Shown: one piece after another, positions 36,820-43,801 of the stretch
Position numbering within the stretch: the stretch's first letter is position 1
Layout: each line of letters starts with the position of its first letter
Source of the DNA: Streptomyces pyxinicus
Lineage (GTDB): Bacteria > Actinomycetota > Actinomycetes > Streptomycetales > Streptomycetaceae
Direction of reading: 5' to 3'
NCBI RefSeq assembly: GCF_024753135.1
Contig: NZ_JANUGP010000035.1
Coordinates: forward strand, 1 to 64,000
Length of the DNA stretch: 64,000 bases
Position numbers and translations under genes: made by a program
The notes under the pieces: model-generated
What the model saw: only the letters and a program-made list of their open reading frames with translations
What the model was told of the DNA's origin: nothing
Databases searched by the model: none

Positions 36820-37053
36820 TCACAGTTCCTGGTCCGAGAGGCCGGGCCAGTCGTCCGGGCCGCCGCCCTGCCATTCGATGAGGTCGCTCTCCTCGACCTC
36901 GATCCGGTCCAGGTCCGCCAGCCGCAGGATCTCCACGACGTCGTCCAGGTGGGAGGCGATCCCCAGCGTCACCTCCCCCTCGGTGACCCGCCGGGAGCCG
37001 TCCAGCGCGGGCGAGTGGACCACGATGTGCGGATACCGCGTCGGATTGCCCAT
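36820..37053 (-). CDS. Small acidic protein of unknown function
   Basis: 77 aa from ATG 37053 with a strong CAGGAGG site upstream. Composition is acidic (VEESDLIEWQGGGPDDW) and the start is MGNPTRYPHIVVHSPALDG. It has codon use typical of real Streptomyces genes, unlike the repeated region next to it. No motif or membrane segment. Lies alone between gcl and catalase, with hairpins on both sides. Confidence 0.75.
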   Translation of the reverse strand: MGNPTRYPHIVVHSPALDGSRRVTEGEVTLGIASHLDDVVEILRLADLDRIEVEESDLIEWQGGGPDDWPGLSDQEL

Positions 37054-37459
37054 GGGTTCAGCCTCCTGCGGAAGCCGGGCCCGCGCACCCCGGGCCCACG
37101 ACGCGCGAAGCGCCCCCTGGGGCAGGGGGCGCTTCGGGCACCGTGTGGTGGCCGTCCGACGGCGCGAGGCTGGGCGCGACAGGTCGTTCGCGCCGCCGGA
37201 CGGAGGGGGTGGCCCCCCGGAAGGGGGGCTGGGTGGGACCGTGGTGGGTGCGATGGACGGCGGGGCCCTTCCCTCTGGTCGAGAAGGGGACCCGGGTCCT
37301 TCACCACCGCACTGGCTCGCACGCCACCACGGTCCTCGCCCTGCCCGCGCGTCCACCGGCGACCACCCCTCATCCGGGTCGTCCGGTGCCCCGCGCGGAC
37401 CGCGTGCGAAGTCATGACCTCCCGTCAGACTCCGTACGCAGCTTGGGTTTTCTCGGCGA
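37054..37459. other. 406-bp intergenic region with two hairpins
   Basis: No gene supported. It contains the 13-bp hairpin at 37106-37136 and an imperfect inverted repeat (37155-37167 with 37188-37200, one mismatch). It separates the catalase stop from the small acidic protein. Both genes are on the minus strand, so the hairpins probably end catalase transcription. Confidence 0.5.
37106..37136 (-). terminator. Hairpin downstream of catalase
   Basis: Perfect 13-bp stem CGAAGCGCCCCCT (37106-37118) and AGGGGGCGCTTCG (37124-37136) with a 5-nt loop, about 320 bp after the catalase stop and 50 bp before the next start. Confidence 0.7.
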
Positions 37460-38923
37460 TCAGTCCTCGCGCAGGGCGTGGACCGCCTCCGCCACGCGCC
37501 TGCCGTACTCGGGGTCGGCGGCGTGGAAGTGGGCCAGGTTCCGTTCGACCACGTCGTTGCGGGAGACCTGCGACAGGCCGCCGGCGATGGTCGCGATCAG
37601 ACGGGCCCTGGACTCCTCGGGCAGCAGCCGGTACAGCTCGCCCGCCTGGTAGAAGTCGTCGTCCTTGGTGTGCGGCGGCGCCACGTGGTTGCCGGTGTGG
37701 CCGGCGACCGGCAGCGGGGCCGACAGCGGGCGGCCGGTCTCCACCGGGCCGTCGTAGGAGTTCGGCTCGTAGTTCTTGGCGTCGCGGCCCTGGCCGTTGA
37801 CCGCCATGAGGCCGTCGCGGCCGTAGTTGCGGGCACCGCCCGGGACCGCCTTCGGGGCGTTCACGGCGAGCAGGGTGTGGTTGACGCCCAGCCGGTAGCG
37901 GTGCGCGTCCGCGTAGGCGAACAGCCGGCCCTGGAGCATCTTGTCGGGCGACGGGCCAATGCCGGGGACGAAGTTGTTCGGCGAGAACGCGGCCTGCTCG
38001 ACCTCGGCGAAGACGTTGTCCGGGTTGCGGTTCAGCACCAGGCGGCCCACCCGCCGGCGCGGGTAGTCCCGGTGCGGCCACACCTTGGTGAGGTCGAACG
38101 GGTTGAAGCGGTAGCCGTCCGCTTCGGCCGCCGGCATGATCTGGACGTACAGCGTCCACGACGGGTGCACACCGCGCTCGATGGCCTGGAGCAGGTCCGT
38201 CTGGTGCGAGTTGGGGTCCCGCCCCGCCAGCTCGGCGGCCTGCTCGCCGGTCAGGCAGCGGATGCCCTGGTCGGTCTTGAAGTGGTACTTGACGAAGAAG
38301 GCCTCGCCCGCCTCGTTCGTCCACTGGTAGGTGTGCGAGCCGAAACCGTCCATGTGCCGGTACGACGCCGGGATGCCGCGGTCGCCCATCAGCCAGGTCA
38401 CCTGGTGCGTGGCCTCGGGGGAGTGGCCCCAGAAGTCCCAGACGTTGTCCGGCTCCTGCCTGCCGGTGAACGGGTCGCGCTTCTGCGAGTGGATGAAGTC
38501 GGGGAACTTGACGGGGTCCTTGATGAAGAACACCGGCGTGTTGTTGCCGACGAGGTCGTAATTGCCGTCCTCGGTGTAGAACTTGACCGCGAAGCCGCGC
38601 GGGTCCCGGACCGCGTCCGCACCGCCGAGCGAGTCGGCGACCGTCGAGAAGCGCAGGAACACCTCGGTGCGCTTGCCGATCTCGCCGAGGAAGTCGGCGT
38701 GCGTGTGATCGGTGACGTCGTCGGTCACCTCGAAGTACCCGTAGGCGCCGGAGCCGCGGGCGTGCACCACGCGCTCCGGGATCCGCTCCCGGTTGAAGCG
38801 CGCGAGCTTCTCCAGGAGGTGCTGGTCCTGGATCAGGAGCGGCCCGCCGACGCCGGCGGAGGCGGAGTTCTGGTTGTCGGCGACGGGGGCGCCGGACTCG
38901 GTCGTGAGCACGGGCTTCGACAT
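37460..38923 (-). CDS. Monofunctional heme catalase
   Basis: 487 aa from ATG 38923, with GGAAGG upstream. Small-subunit catalase: the distal His54 (RVVHARGSGA), Asn near 127 (VGNNTPVFF) and the heme-ligating Tyr motif RLFAYADAHRYRLG are all present, and the length is typical. It breaks H2O2 down to water and oxygen in the cytoplasm. Urate oxidase in the same locus produces H2O2, and the two promoters share an exact 17-bp operator-like sequence, so it probably protects cells during urate breakdown. Confidence 0.95.
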   Translation of the reverse strand: MSKPVLTTESGAPVADNQNSASAGVGGPLLIQDQHLLEKLARFNRERIPERVVHARGSGAYGYFEVTDDVTDHTHADFLGEIGKRTEVFLRFSTVADSLGGADAVRDPRGFAVKFYTEDGNYDLVGNNTPVFFIKDPVKFPDFIHSQKRDPFTGRQEPDNVWDFWGHSPEATHQVTWLMGDRGIPASYRHMDGFGSHTYQWTNEAGEAFFVKYHFKTDQGIRCLTGEQAAELAGRDPNSHQTDLLQAIERGVHPSWTLYVQIMPAAEADGYRFNPFDLTKVWPHRDYPRRRVGRLVLNRNPDNVFAEVEQAAFSPNNFVPGIGPSPDKMLQGRLFAYADAHRYRLGVNHTLLAVNAPKAVPGGARNYGRDGLMAVNGQGRDAKNYEPNSYDGPVETGRPLSAPLPVAGHTGNHVAPPHTKDDDFYQAGELYRLLPEESRARLIATIAGGLSQVSRNDVVERNLAHFHAADPEYGRRVAEAVHALRED

Positions 38924-38968
38924 GGGGACCTTCCGGACGGGACTGCTGAGGCCTGGGACGGTGGACCG

Positions 38969-39034
38969 AGCGTAGGAACGCCCGACCAGGGGAGTCAACA
39001 GTTTGTTGAAGTCATGTTCAACGTTTTGTTGAAC
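38969..39034 (-). promoter_or_regulatory. Catalase promoter with two TTCAAC-N5-GTTGAA palindromes
   Basis: On the minus strand there is TTGACT (38993-38998), an 18-bp spacer and TACGCT (38969-38974), about 40 bp from the start codon. Palindrome A (38994-39010) overlaps the -35 box and reads TTCAACAAACTGTTGAC in gene orientation, exactly as in front of uraD. Palindrome B (39016-39034), GTTCAAC-N5-GTTGAAC, has perfect 7-bp arms, with its centre 23 bp upstream of A. Overlap with -35 suggests a repressor. Confidence 0.75.
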
Positions 39035-39051
39035 GATGAGGCAGGGGTGGT

Positions 39052-39113
39052 TTCCGGGCCGCGGCGACGCCTGGGCGCGACAGGACAGGTGTCGGCGGCG
39101 CCACGGCCCGGAA
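39052..39113 (-). terminator. Terminator of the hyi-garR operon
   Basis: Perfect 10-bp outer stem TTCCGGGCCG (39052-39061) and CGGCCCGGAA (39104-39113), continued by an imperfect inner stem (GGCGACGCCTG with CAGGTGTCGGC). It starts 16 bp after the garR stop and separates that operon from the catalase promoter. Confidence 0.75.
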
Positions 39114-39128
39114 GTCTCGGGAGGGCGG

Positions 39129-40019
39129 TCAGACCCGGGCGCCGGACAGGCGCTCCACGGCCCGCAGCAGCGCCGAGTGGTCCAGGCCGCCGTCACCCTG
39201 GGCGCGCAGCGCGGCCACGAGCTGGGCGACCACGGCGCCGACCGGCAGGGCCGCGCCGACGTTGCGCGCGGCGTCGGTGACGATGCCCATGTCCTTGTGG
39301 TGCAGGTCGATCCGGAAGCCGGGCGTGAAGTCGCGGTTCAGGAAGTTGTCCTTCTTCCGCGTCAGCACCGTGGAGCCCGCGAGGCCGCCGTTCAGGACGT
39401 CGAGCGCGGCCGTCAGGTCCACGCCGGACTTCTCCAGGAAGACCACGGCCTCGGCGCACGCCTGGATGTTCACGGCGACGATCAGCTGGTTGGCGGCCTT
39501 CACGGTCTGCCCGGAGCCGTGCGGGCCGCACAGCACGATGGTCTTGCCCAGCGCGTCGAAGACCGGCTTCGCCTCGTCGAAGTCGGCCTGCTCGCCGCCG
39601 ACCATGATCGACAGGACGGCCTCGACCGCGCCGGCCTCACCGCCGGACACCGGGGCGTCCAGGACGCGGATGCCCTTGTCCTTCGCGGCGGCGGCCAGGT
39701 CCACCGAGGTCTGCGGGGTGATCGAGGACATGTCGATCAGCAGGGCGCCGGACCGTGCGTTCTCCAGGATGCCGTCCGGGCCGTAGGCGATGGCCTCGAC
39801 CTGCGGGGAGGCGGGCACCATGGTGATCACCACGTCGGCGTCCCGCACGGCCTCGGCGAGGGAGGCGGCGGCCGTGCCGCCCGCGGCGGCCAGGCGGTCC
39901 AGCTTCTCCCGCTCCAGCGTGAAGCCGGTGACCTGGTAACCCGCCTTGATCAGGTTCTCGGACATGGGGGAGCCCATGATGCCGAGGCCGATCCAGGCGA
40001 TCTTGGGAAGAGTGCTCAT
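39129..40019 (-). CDS. garR: 2-hydroxy-3-oxopropionate (tartronate semialdehyde) reductase
   Basis: 296 aa from ATG 40019. The beta-hydroxyacid dehydrogenase fold is shown by the NAD(P) motif IGLGIMGSPMSENL (residues 10-23), the substrate-binding DAPVSGGEAGA and GSGQTVKAANQLIV with the catalytic Lys. It reduces tartronate semialdehyde from Gcl to D-glycerate. Start is 37 bp downstream of hyi, so both share the hyi promoter and operators. A long spurious frame extends upstream through hyi and is ignored. Confidence 0.93.
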   Translation of the reverse strand: MSTLPKIAWIGLGIMGSPMSENLIKAGYQVTGFTLEREKLDRLAAAGGTAAASLAEAVRDADVVITMVPASPQVEAIAYGPDGILENARSGALLIDMSSITPQTSVDLAAAAKDKGIRVLDAPVSGGEAGAVEAVLSIMVGGEQADFDEAKPVFDALGKTIVLCGPHGSGQTVKAANQLIVAVNIQACAEAVVFLEKSGVDLTAALDVLNGGLAGSTVLTRKKDNFLNRDFTPGFRIDLHHKDMGIVTDAARNVGAALPVGAVVAQLVAALRAQGDGGLDHSALLRAVERLSGARV

Positions 40020-40057
40020 TCGGGGGTGCCTCTCTAGCTGCTCTGCGACGTCGGGGT

Positions 40058-40897
40058 TCAGCGGGCGGCGCGCGCCTCGCGCGGGAGCCAGTCGAAGGAC
40101 TCGGCGCTGGGACGGTCGCCCGGCTTGTACTCCAGGCCGACCCAGCCGTCGTAACCGCTCTTCCGCAGCTGGTCGAGCAGCTCCTCCAGCGGGAGCGAGC
40201 CCGTGCCGGGGGCGCCGCGGCCGGGGTTGTCGGCGATCTGCACGTGCCCGGTCCGCGCCGCGTACCGCTCGATCACCGCGGGCAGGTCCTCGCCGTTCAT
40301 GGACAGGTGGTAGAGGTCCATGAGGAACCTGGCGTTGTCGAGGCCCGTCGCCGCGTTGACCTTGTCCACGATCTCGATCGCCTTCGGCGCGCTCACGATC
40401 GGGCACGTGGGCGACTCGGGCCGGTTGAGGGCCTCGATCAGGACCGTCCCGCCGACCCGGCCGACCGCGCGGGCCGCGAGGACCAGGTTCTCCAGGGCGA
40501 GCGCGTCCTGCTCGGCCGGGTCCACGCCGTCGACGCGGTTGCCGTACAGGGCGTTGAACGTCGTGCAGCCCAGGGAGCCGGCGAAGGCGATGGCCACGTC
40601 GATGTTGGCGCGGAACCTGTCCGACTCCTCGCCGGGCACCGACAGGGCGCCGCGGTCGGGGCCCGGCAGCTGTCCGGCGTAGAAGTTGAGGCCCGTGAGC
40701 CGGACGCCCGCGTCCTCGATCGCCCGCCTCAGGGCGTCGAGTTCGGACTGCTCGGGGGCGGGGGTCTCGATCCAGGGCCACCACAGCTCGACCGCGGTGA
40801 AGCCGGCCGCGGCGGCGGCCGCGGGGCGCTCCAGGAGCGGGAGTTCCGTGAAGAGGATCGACAGGTTGACGTTGAAGCGCTGGTCTGCGAATCCCAT
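40058..40897 (-). CDS. hyi: Hydroxypyruvate isomerase
   Basis: 279 aa from ATG 40897, with GGAAGGGAGC upstream. The TIM-barrel xylose-isomerase-like fold starts RFNVNLSILFTELP and has the metal-binding Glu residues in VLIEALNRPE and GLEYKP. It interconverts hydroxypyruvate and tartronate semialdehyde, linking glyoxylate and serine-type metabolism. First gene of the hyi-garR operon. Promoter contains two AllR-type palindromes with the same geometry as gcl. Confidence 0.93.
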   Translation of the reverse strand: MGFADQRFNVNLSILFTELPLLERPAAAAAAGFTAVELWWPWIETPAPEQSELDALRRAIEDAGVRLTGLNFYAGQLPGPDRGALSVPGEESDRFRANIDVAIAFAGSLGCTTFNALYGNRVDGVDPAEQDALALENLVLAARAVGRVGGTVLIEALNRPESPTCPIVSAPKAIEIVDKVNAATGLDNARFLMDLYHLSMNGEDLPAVIERYAARTGHVQIADNPGRGAPGTGSLPLEELLDQLRKSGYDGWVGLEYKPGDRPSAESFDWLPREARAAR

Positions 40898-40931
40898 CGG
40901 GGGCCGCGCTCCCTTCCGGTTGCGTTCTGTA

Positions 40932-40996
40932 TTCCGTATTGCGGAAGTTCGTTTCTGCTTAACGGAAGATTGCCGCCGTGTGTCGCCGCTTGTCAA
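40932..40996 (-). promoter_or_regulatory. hyi promoter with two AllR-type operators
   Basis: On the minus strand there is TTGACA (40991-40996), an 18-bp spacer and CAATCT (40967-40972). Downstream are TTCCGTTAAGCAGAA (40953-40967, imperfect) and TTCCGCAATACGGAA (40932-40946, perfect), 21 bp apart centre to centre. The perfect palindrome is identical to the one in the gcl promoter, and both pairs sit at and just past the transcription start. Confidence 0.75.
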
Positions 40997-41060
40997 GGGG
41001 GGTCGGGGGTTCTTCCTGGCCGGCCTGCCCGAAAACCCGTACGGGCGTTAGGTTGTGCGC

Positions 41061-41324
41061 GTGCGATTGAGAGTGGAGTTCACGACCGAGCCCTTCGACC
41101 TGGACGTGGCGCCGGCGCACGCCCTGGTCGCGCGCGAGGTCATCGAGACGGCCGAGCTGGACGCCGTGGACGTGGGTCCCTTCGGCAACACCGCCGAGGG
41201 GGGCTCGGACGGTGTGCTCGAAGCCGTCGACGCGCTGCTGCGCAGGACCCTGGACGCCGGGGCGACCCGGATCTCGCTCCAGGTCAGCGTGATCGCGGAC
41301 GAGGCCGGGGAGGGTGATAGGTGA
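41061..41324 (+). CDS. YkoF/MTH1187-like (thiamine-binding fold) small protein
   Basis: 87 aa from GTG 41061 (89 aa if the in-frame GTG at 41055 is used). The pattern GSDGVLEAVDALLRRTLDAGATRISLQVSV at the C-terminus resembles the MTH1187/YkoF family, small ferredoxin-like-fold proteins, some of which bind thiamine precursors. No ribosome site precedes it. TAGGTT (41049-41054) ends 6 bp before GTG 41061, so the message may be leaderless. It overlaps the following HTH gene (GTGA). Confidence 0.6.
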   Translation: MRLRVEFTTEPFDLDVAPAHALVAREVIETAELDAVDVGPFGNTAEGGSDGVLEAVDALLRRTLDAGATRISLQVSVIADEAGEGDR

Positions 41325-41683
41325 CCGGGGACGAGCCCTTCATCGCGGCGGTGAAACCGCTGGTCGACGCGATGGGCGGAGAGATCCTGCCGCCCGACGA
41401 GGCCGGCCCCGAGGACGTCGTGCTCGCCTGGGAGGGTGCCGACGTCGTCGCCGTGCGCCTGCCCCAGCTCGCCGACTCGCTCGACCACATCCTGGCCGCG
41501 ATGGAGCGCCGCAAGGGCGTGCCGCTCGCCGACCTGGACCGCAGGGCCAAGCAGGAGATCGTCCGGGCCCTGGAGGCCCGCGGGGCCTTCTCGGTCCGGC
41601 ATGGCGTGGAGACCGTCGCCGGCGCCCTCGGCGTCAGCCGCTTCACGGTCTACAACTACCTCAACCGGCAGAAAGACAGCTGA
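41321..41683 (+). CDS. Small HTH DNA-binding protein
   Basis: 120 aa, GTG start overlapping the previous stop. The C-terminus holds a clear helix-turn-helix (VETVAGALGVSRFTVYNYLNR). The N-terminal 90 residues are acidic and helical (PFIAAVKPLVDAMGGEILPP), without a known ligand-binding fold. It lies directly upstream of the uraD-uraH-uricase operon and beyond the divergent hyi operon. That position makes it a candidate local regulator, possibly of the TTCAAC-type sites, though no direct evidence shows this. A hairpin terminates the pair. Confidence 0.75.
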   Translation: MTGDEPFIAAVKPLVDAMGGEILPPDEAGPEDVVLAWEGADVVAVRLPQLADSLDHILAAMERRKGVPLADLDRRAKQEIVRALEARGAFSVRHGVETVAGALGVSRFTVYNYLNRQKDS

Positions 41684-41695
41684 CCGAGTTCGCGG

Positions 41696-41729
41696 GAGCC
41701 GCCGTCCGGGTAGACCCCGGCGGCGGCTC
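41696..41729 (+). terminator. Hairpin after the HTH gene
   Basis: 9-bp arms GAGCCGCCG (41696-41704) and CGGCGGCTC (41721-41729) with a further CCGGG/CCCGG pairing inside, 12 bp after the HTH stop. Insulates the uraD promoter from readthrough. Confidence 0.75.
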
Positions 41730-41794
41730 TCGGCGTTCCCGAAACAGCCGCTCGGGCGCTGTTGGTCAAGTGCCCGTATTGGTTACGCGGAATT

Positions 41795-41836
41795 TTCAAC
41801 AAACTGTTGACGCAGTGTTTCCGAGGGCGTTAGCTA
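41795..41836 (+). promoter_or_regulatory. uraD-uraH-uricase promoter with shared catalase operator
   Basis: TTCAACAAACTGTTGAC (41795-41811) is identical to palindrome A in the catalase promoter, in the same orientation to its gene. It overlaps TTGACG (41807-41812), which with an 18-bp spacer leads to TAGCTA (41831-41836). Transcription would start about 30 bp before the GTG of uraD. The operator/-35 overlap suggests repression when the inducer is absent. Confidence 0.75.
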
Positions 41837-41873
41837 TCCGCAGCCCGTTCAGCACAAGGCCACGGAGGCACCC

Positions 41874-42383
41874 GTGACGTCGACTTCCACGCCGCCGGGC
41901 CTGGCCCGCTTCAACGCCTCGGAGGAGGACGCCGCGCTTGCCGCGCTGCACGAGGTGTGCGGCTCCACGGCCTGGGCACGGCGGCTGCTGGCCGCCCGCC
42001 CCTACGCCACCCCCGAGGACCTCTACACGGCCGGTGACGCCGCCATGGCGGAACTGACCGCGCGGGACCTGGCGGAGGCGATGGCCGGGCACCCGCCGAT
42101 CGGCCGCCCCAAGCCGGGGGACCCCACCTCGGCCCGGGAGCAGCGGGGCATGGCCGGCGCCTCCGACGAACTCCGCGCGGAGCTGCTCGAACTCAACCTG
42201 GCCTACCAGGAGAAGTTCGGCCATGTCTTCCTGATCTGCGCCACCGGCCGGACCGGTGAGCAGATGCGGGACGCCGTCAAGGAGCGGATCGCGAACGCGC
42301 CGGAGCGGGAGCGGGAGATCGTCCGCGCCGAACTGGGGAAGATCAACCGCATCCGACTGGCACGACTCGTCGAAGAGGACTGA
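41874..42383 (+). CDS. uraD: OHCU decarboxylase
   Basis: 169 aa from GTG 41874 with CGGAGG upstream. Contains the family motifs HPPIGR (about 72-77) and YQEKFGHVFLICATGRT. It decarboxylates 2-oxo-4-hydroxy-4-carboxy-5-ureidoimidazoline to (S)-allantoin, the last step of urate oxidation. First gene of a tight operon: 8 bp to uraH and 8 bp from uraH to uricase. It is controlled by the promoter at 41795-41836. Confidence 0.95.
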   Translation: MTSTSTPPGLARFNASEEDAALAALHEVCGSTAWARRLLAARPYATPEDLYTAGDAAMAELTARDLAEAMAGHPPIGRPKPGDPTSAREQRGMAGASDELRAELLELNLAYQEKFGHVFLICATGRTGEQMRDAVKERIANAPEREREIVRAELGKINRIRLARLVEED

Positions 42384-42391
42384 CAGCAGCC

Positions 42392-42793
42392 ATGAGCACC
42401 AGCACCACCGCCTCGGTGTCCACGCACATCCTGGACACCTCCGTCGGCCGGCCCGCCGGGGCCGTCGCCGTGCAGCTCTCCGCCCGCTCCGGGCGCGACG
42501 CGCCATGGCGGCCACTCGGCGGCTCGGCCACCGACGCGGACGGCCGGTGCAAGGACCTCCCGGCCCTGCCGGAGGGGACCACCCATGTACGGCTCGGCTT
42601 CGACACCGAGACGTACTTCGCCAAGAAACAAGCCGCGGCCCAGCAGGACGCCCCCGCGCTTCGGGACAGCGAGAACGGCCGGCCGGTGTTCTTCCCCGAG
42701 GTCACCATCGCCTTCGCGGTGGTGCCCGGTGAGCACTACCACGTTCCGCTGCTGCTCAACCCGTTCGGCTACTCCGTTTATCGAGGGAGCTGA
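42392..42793 (+). CDS. uraH: 5-hydroxyisourate hydrolase (transthyretin-like)
   Basis: 133 aa. N-terminal STHILDTSVGRPA and the C-terminal YRGS signature define transthyretin-related 5-hydroxyisourate hydrolases. The internal GEHYHVPLLLNPFGYSVYRGS end is complete. It hydrolyses 5-hydroxyisourate, the unstable product of uricase, to OHCU for UraD. Middle gene of the three-gene urate oxidation operon. Confidence 0.95.
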   Translation: MSTSTTASVSTHILDTSVGRPAGAVAVQLSARSGRDAPWRPLGGSATDADGRCKDLPALPEGTTHVRLGFDTETYFAKKQAAAQQDAPALRDSENGRPVFFPEVTIAFAVVPGEHYHVPLLLNPFGYSVYRGS

Positions 42794-42801
42794 CCGACAC
42801 C

Positions 42802-43737
42802 ATGACCCGCTTCGTCCTGGGACAGAACCAGTACGGCAAGTCCGAGAACCGCGTTGTCAAGATCACGCGTGACGGCGACACGCACCACATCAAGGACCTC
42901 AACGTCTCCGTCGCCCTCTCCGGCGACATGGAGGAGGTCCACCGCAGCGGTTCCAACGCGAACGTCCTGCCGACCGACACCACCAAGAACACCGTCTACG
43001 CCTTCGCCAAGGAGTACGGCATCGCCAGCGCCGAGGACTTCGGCGTCAAGCTCGCCCGCCACTTCGTGGACGACAACGAGCCCATCCACCGGGCCCGGAT
43101 CCGCGTCGAGGAGTACTCCTGGGAGCGGATCGAGACCTCGCAGTCCGGCGCCCGCTTCGTCGGCGCGGAGGACATCGCCCACTCCTTCGTCCGCAAGGGC
43201 CAGGAGACCCGCGTCGCGCAGATCACCTACGACGGCCACGGCATCCAGGTGCTCTCCGGCTTCAAGGACCTCACCGTCCTGAACTCGACCAACTCCGAGT
43301 TCTTCGGCTTTCTGAAGGACAAGTACACCACCCTCCCGGAGGACCACGACCGCATCCTCGCCACCACCGTCGCCACCTGGTGGCGGCACAACTGGGACGG
43401 CGTCGACTCGCACGCCCCCGACTGGGACCGCTCCTACAACGGGGTGCGCAAGCACGCGCTCCAGGCGTTCGCCGAGACCTACTCGTACTCGCTCCAGCAG
43501 ACGCTCTTCGAGATGGGCGTACGGGTGCTCAACTCCCGTGACGAGGTGGACGAGATCCGCTTCTCCATGCCCAACAAGCACCACTTCCGATCGGACCTGT
43601 CGCCCTTCGGGATCGACAACGAGGCCAAGGACGGAGCCGTCTACTACGCCGCCGACCGCCCCTACGGCCTGATCGAGGCCACCATCCTGCGGGACGGCGC
43701 CGAGCAGCTCATCCCGGTCGACATGACCAACCTCTGA
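42802..43737 (+). CDS. pucL: Urate oxidase (uricase, factor-independent)
   Basis: 311 aa. Classical cofactor-free uricase: tandem T-fold with Lys13 (QYGKSENRV), Thr in TTKNTVY near 61-64 and His in MPNKHHF (256-262), the residues of the proton relay. It oxidises urate with O2 to 5-hydroxyisourate and H2O2. Third gene after uraD and uraH, so all enzymes from urate to allantoin are co-made. A very stable hairpin follows it before the permease gene. The H2O2 product explains the catalase in the same locus. Confidence 0.95.
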   Translation: MTRFVLGQNQYGKSENRVVKITRDGDTHHIKDLNVSVALSGDMEEVHRSGSNANVLPTDTTKNTVYAFAKEYGIASAEDFGVKLARHFVDDNEPIHRARIRVEEYSWERIETSQSGARFVGAEDIAHSFVRKGQETRVAQITYDGHGIQVLSGFKDLTVLNSTNSEFFGFLKDKYTTLPEDHDRILATTVATWWRHNWDGVDSHAPDWDRSYNGVRKHALQAFAETYSYSLQQTLFEMGVRVLNSRDEVDEIRFSMPNKHHFRSDLSPFGIDNEAKDGAVYYAADRPYGLIEATILRDGAEQLIPVDMTNL

Positions 43738-43745
43738 CGCGGGAC

Positions 43746-43783
43746 GCGGGCCCCCGGGCCGGTCCGTCCGGCCGGGGGCCCGC
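43746..43783 (+). terminator. Strong hairpin between uricase and permease
   Basis: 12-bp perfect arms GCGGGCCCCCGG (43746-43757) and CCGGGGGCCCGC (43772-43783), with extra GCCGG/CCGGC pairing in the loop. It lies in the 64-bp gap and probably acts as a terminator or an attenuator that reduces permease expression relative to the enzymes. Confidence 0.8.
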
Positions 43784-43801
43784 AACACCGGAGGGAACGA
43801 A

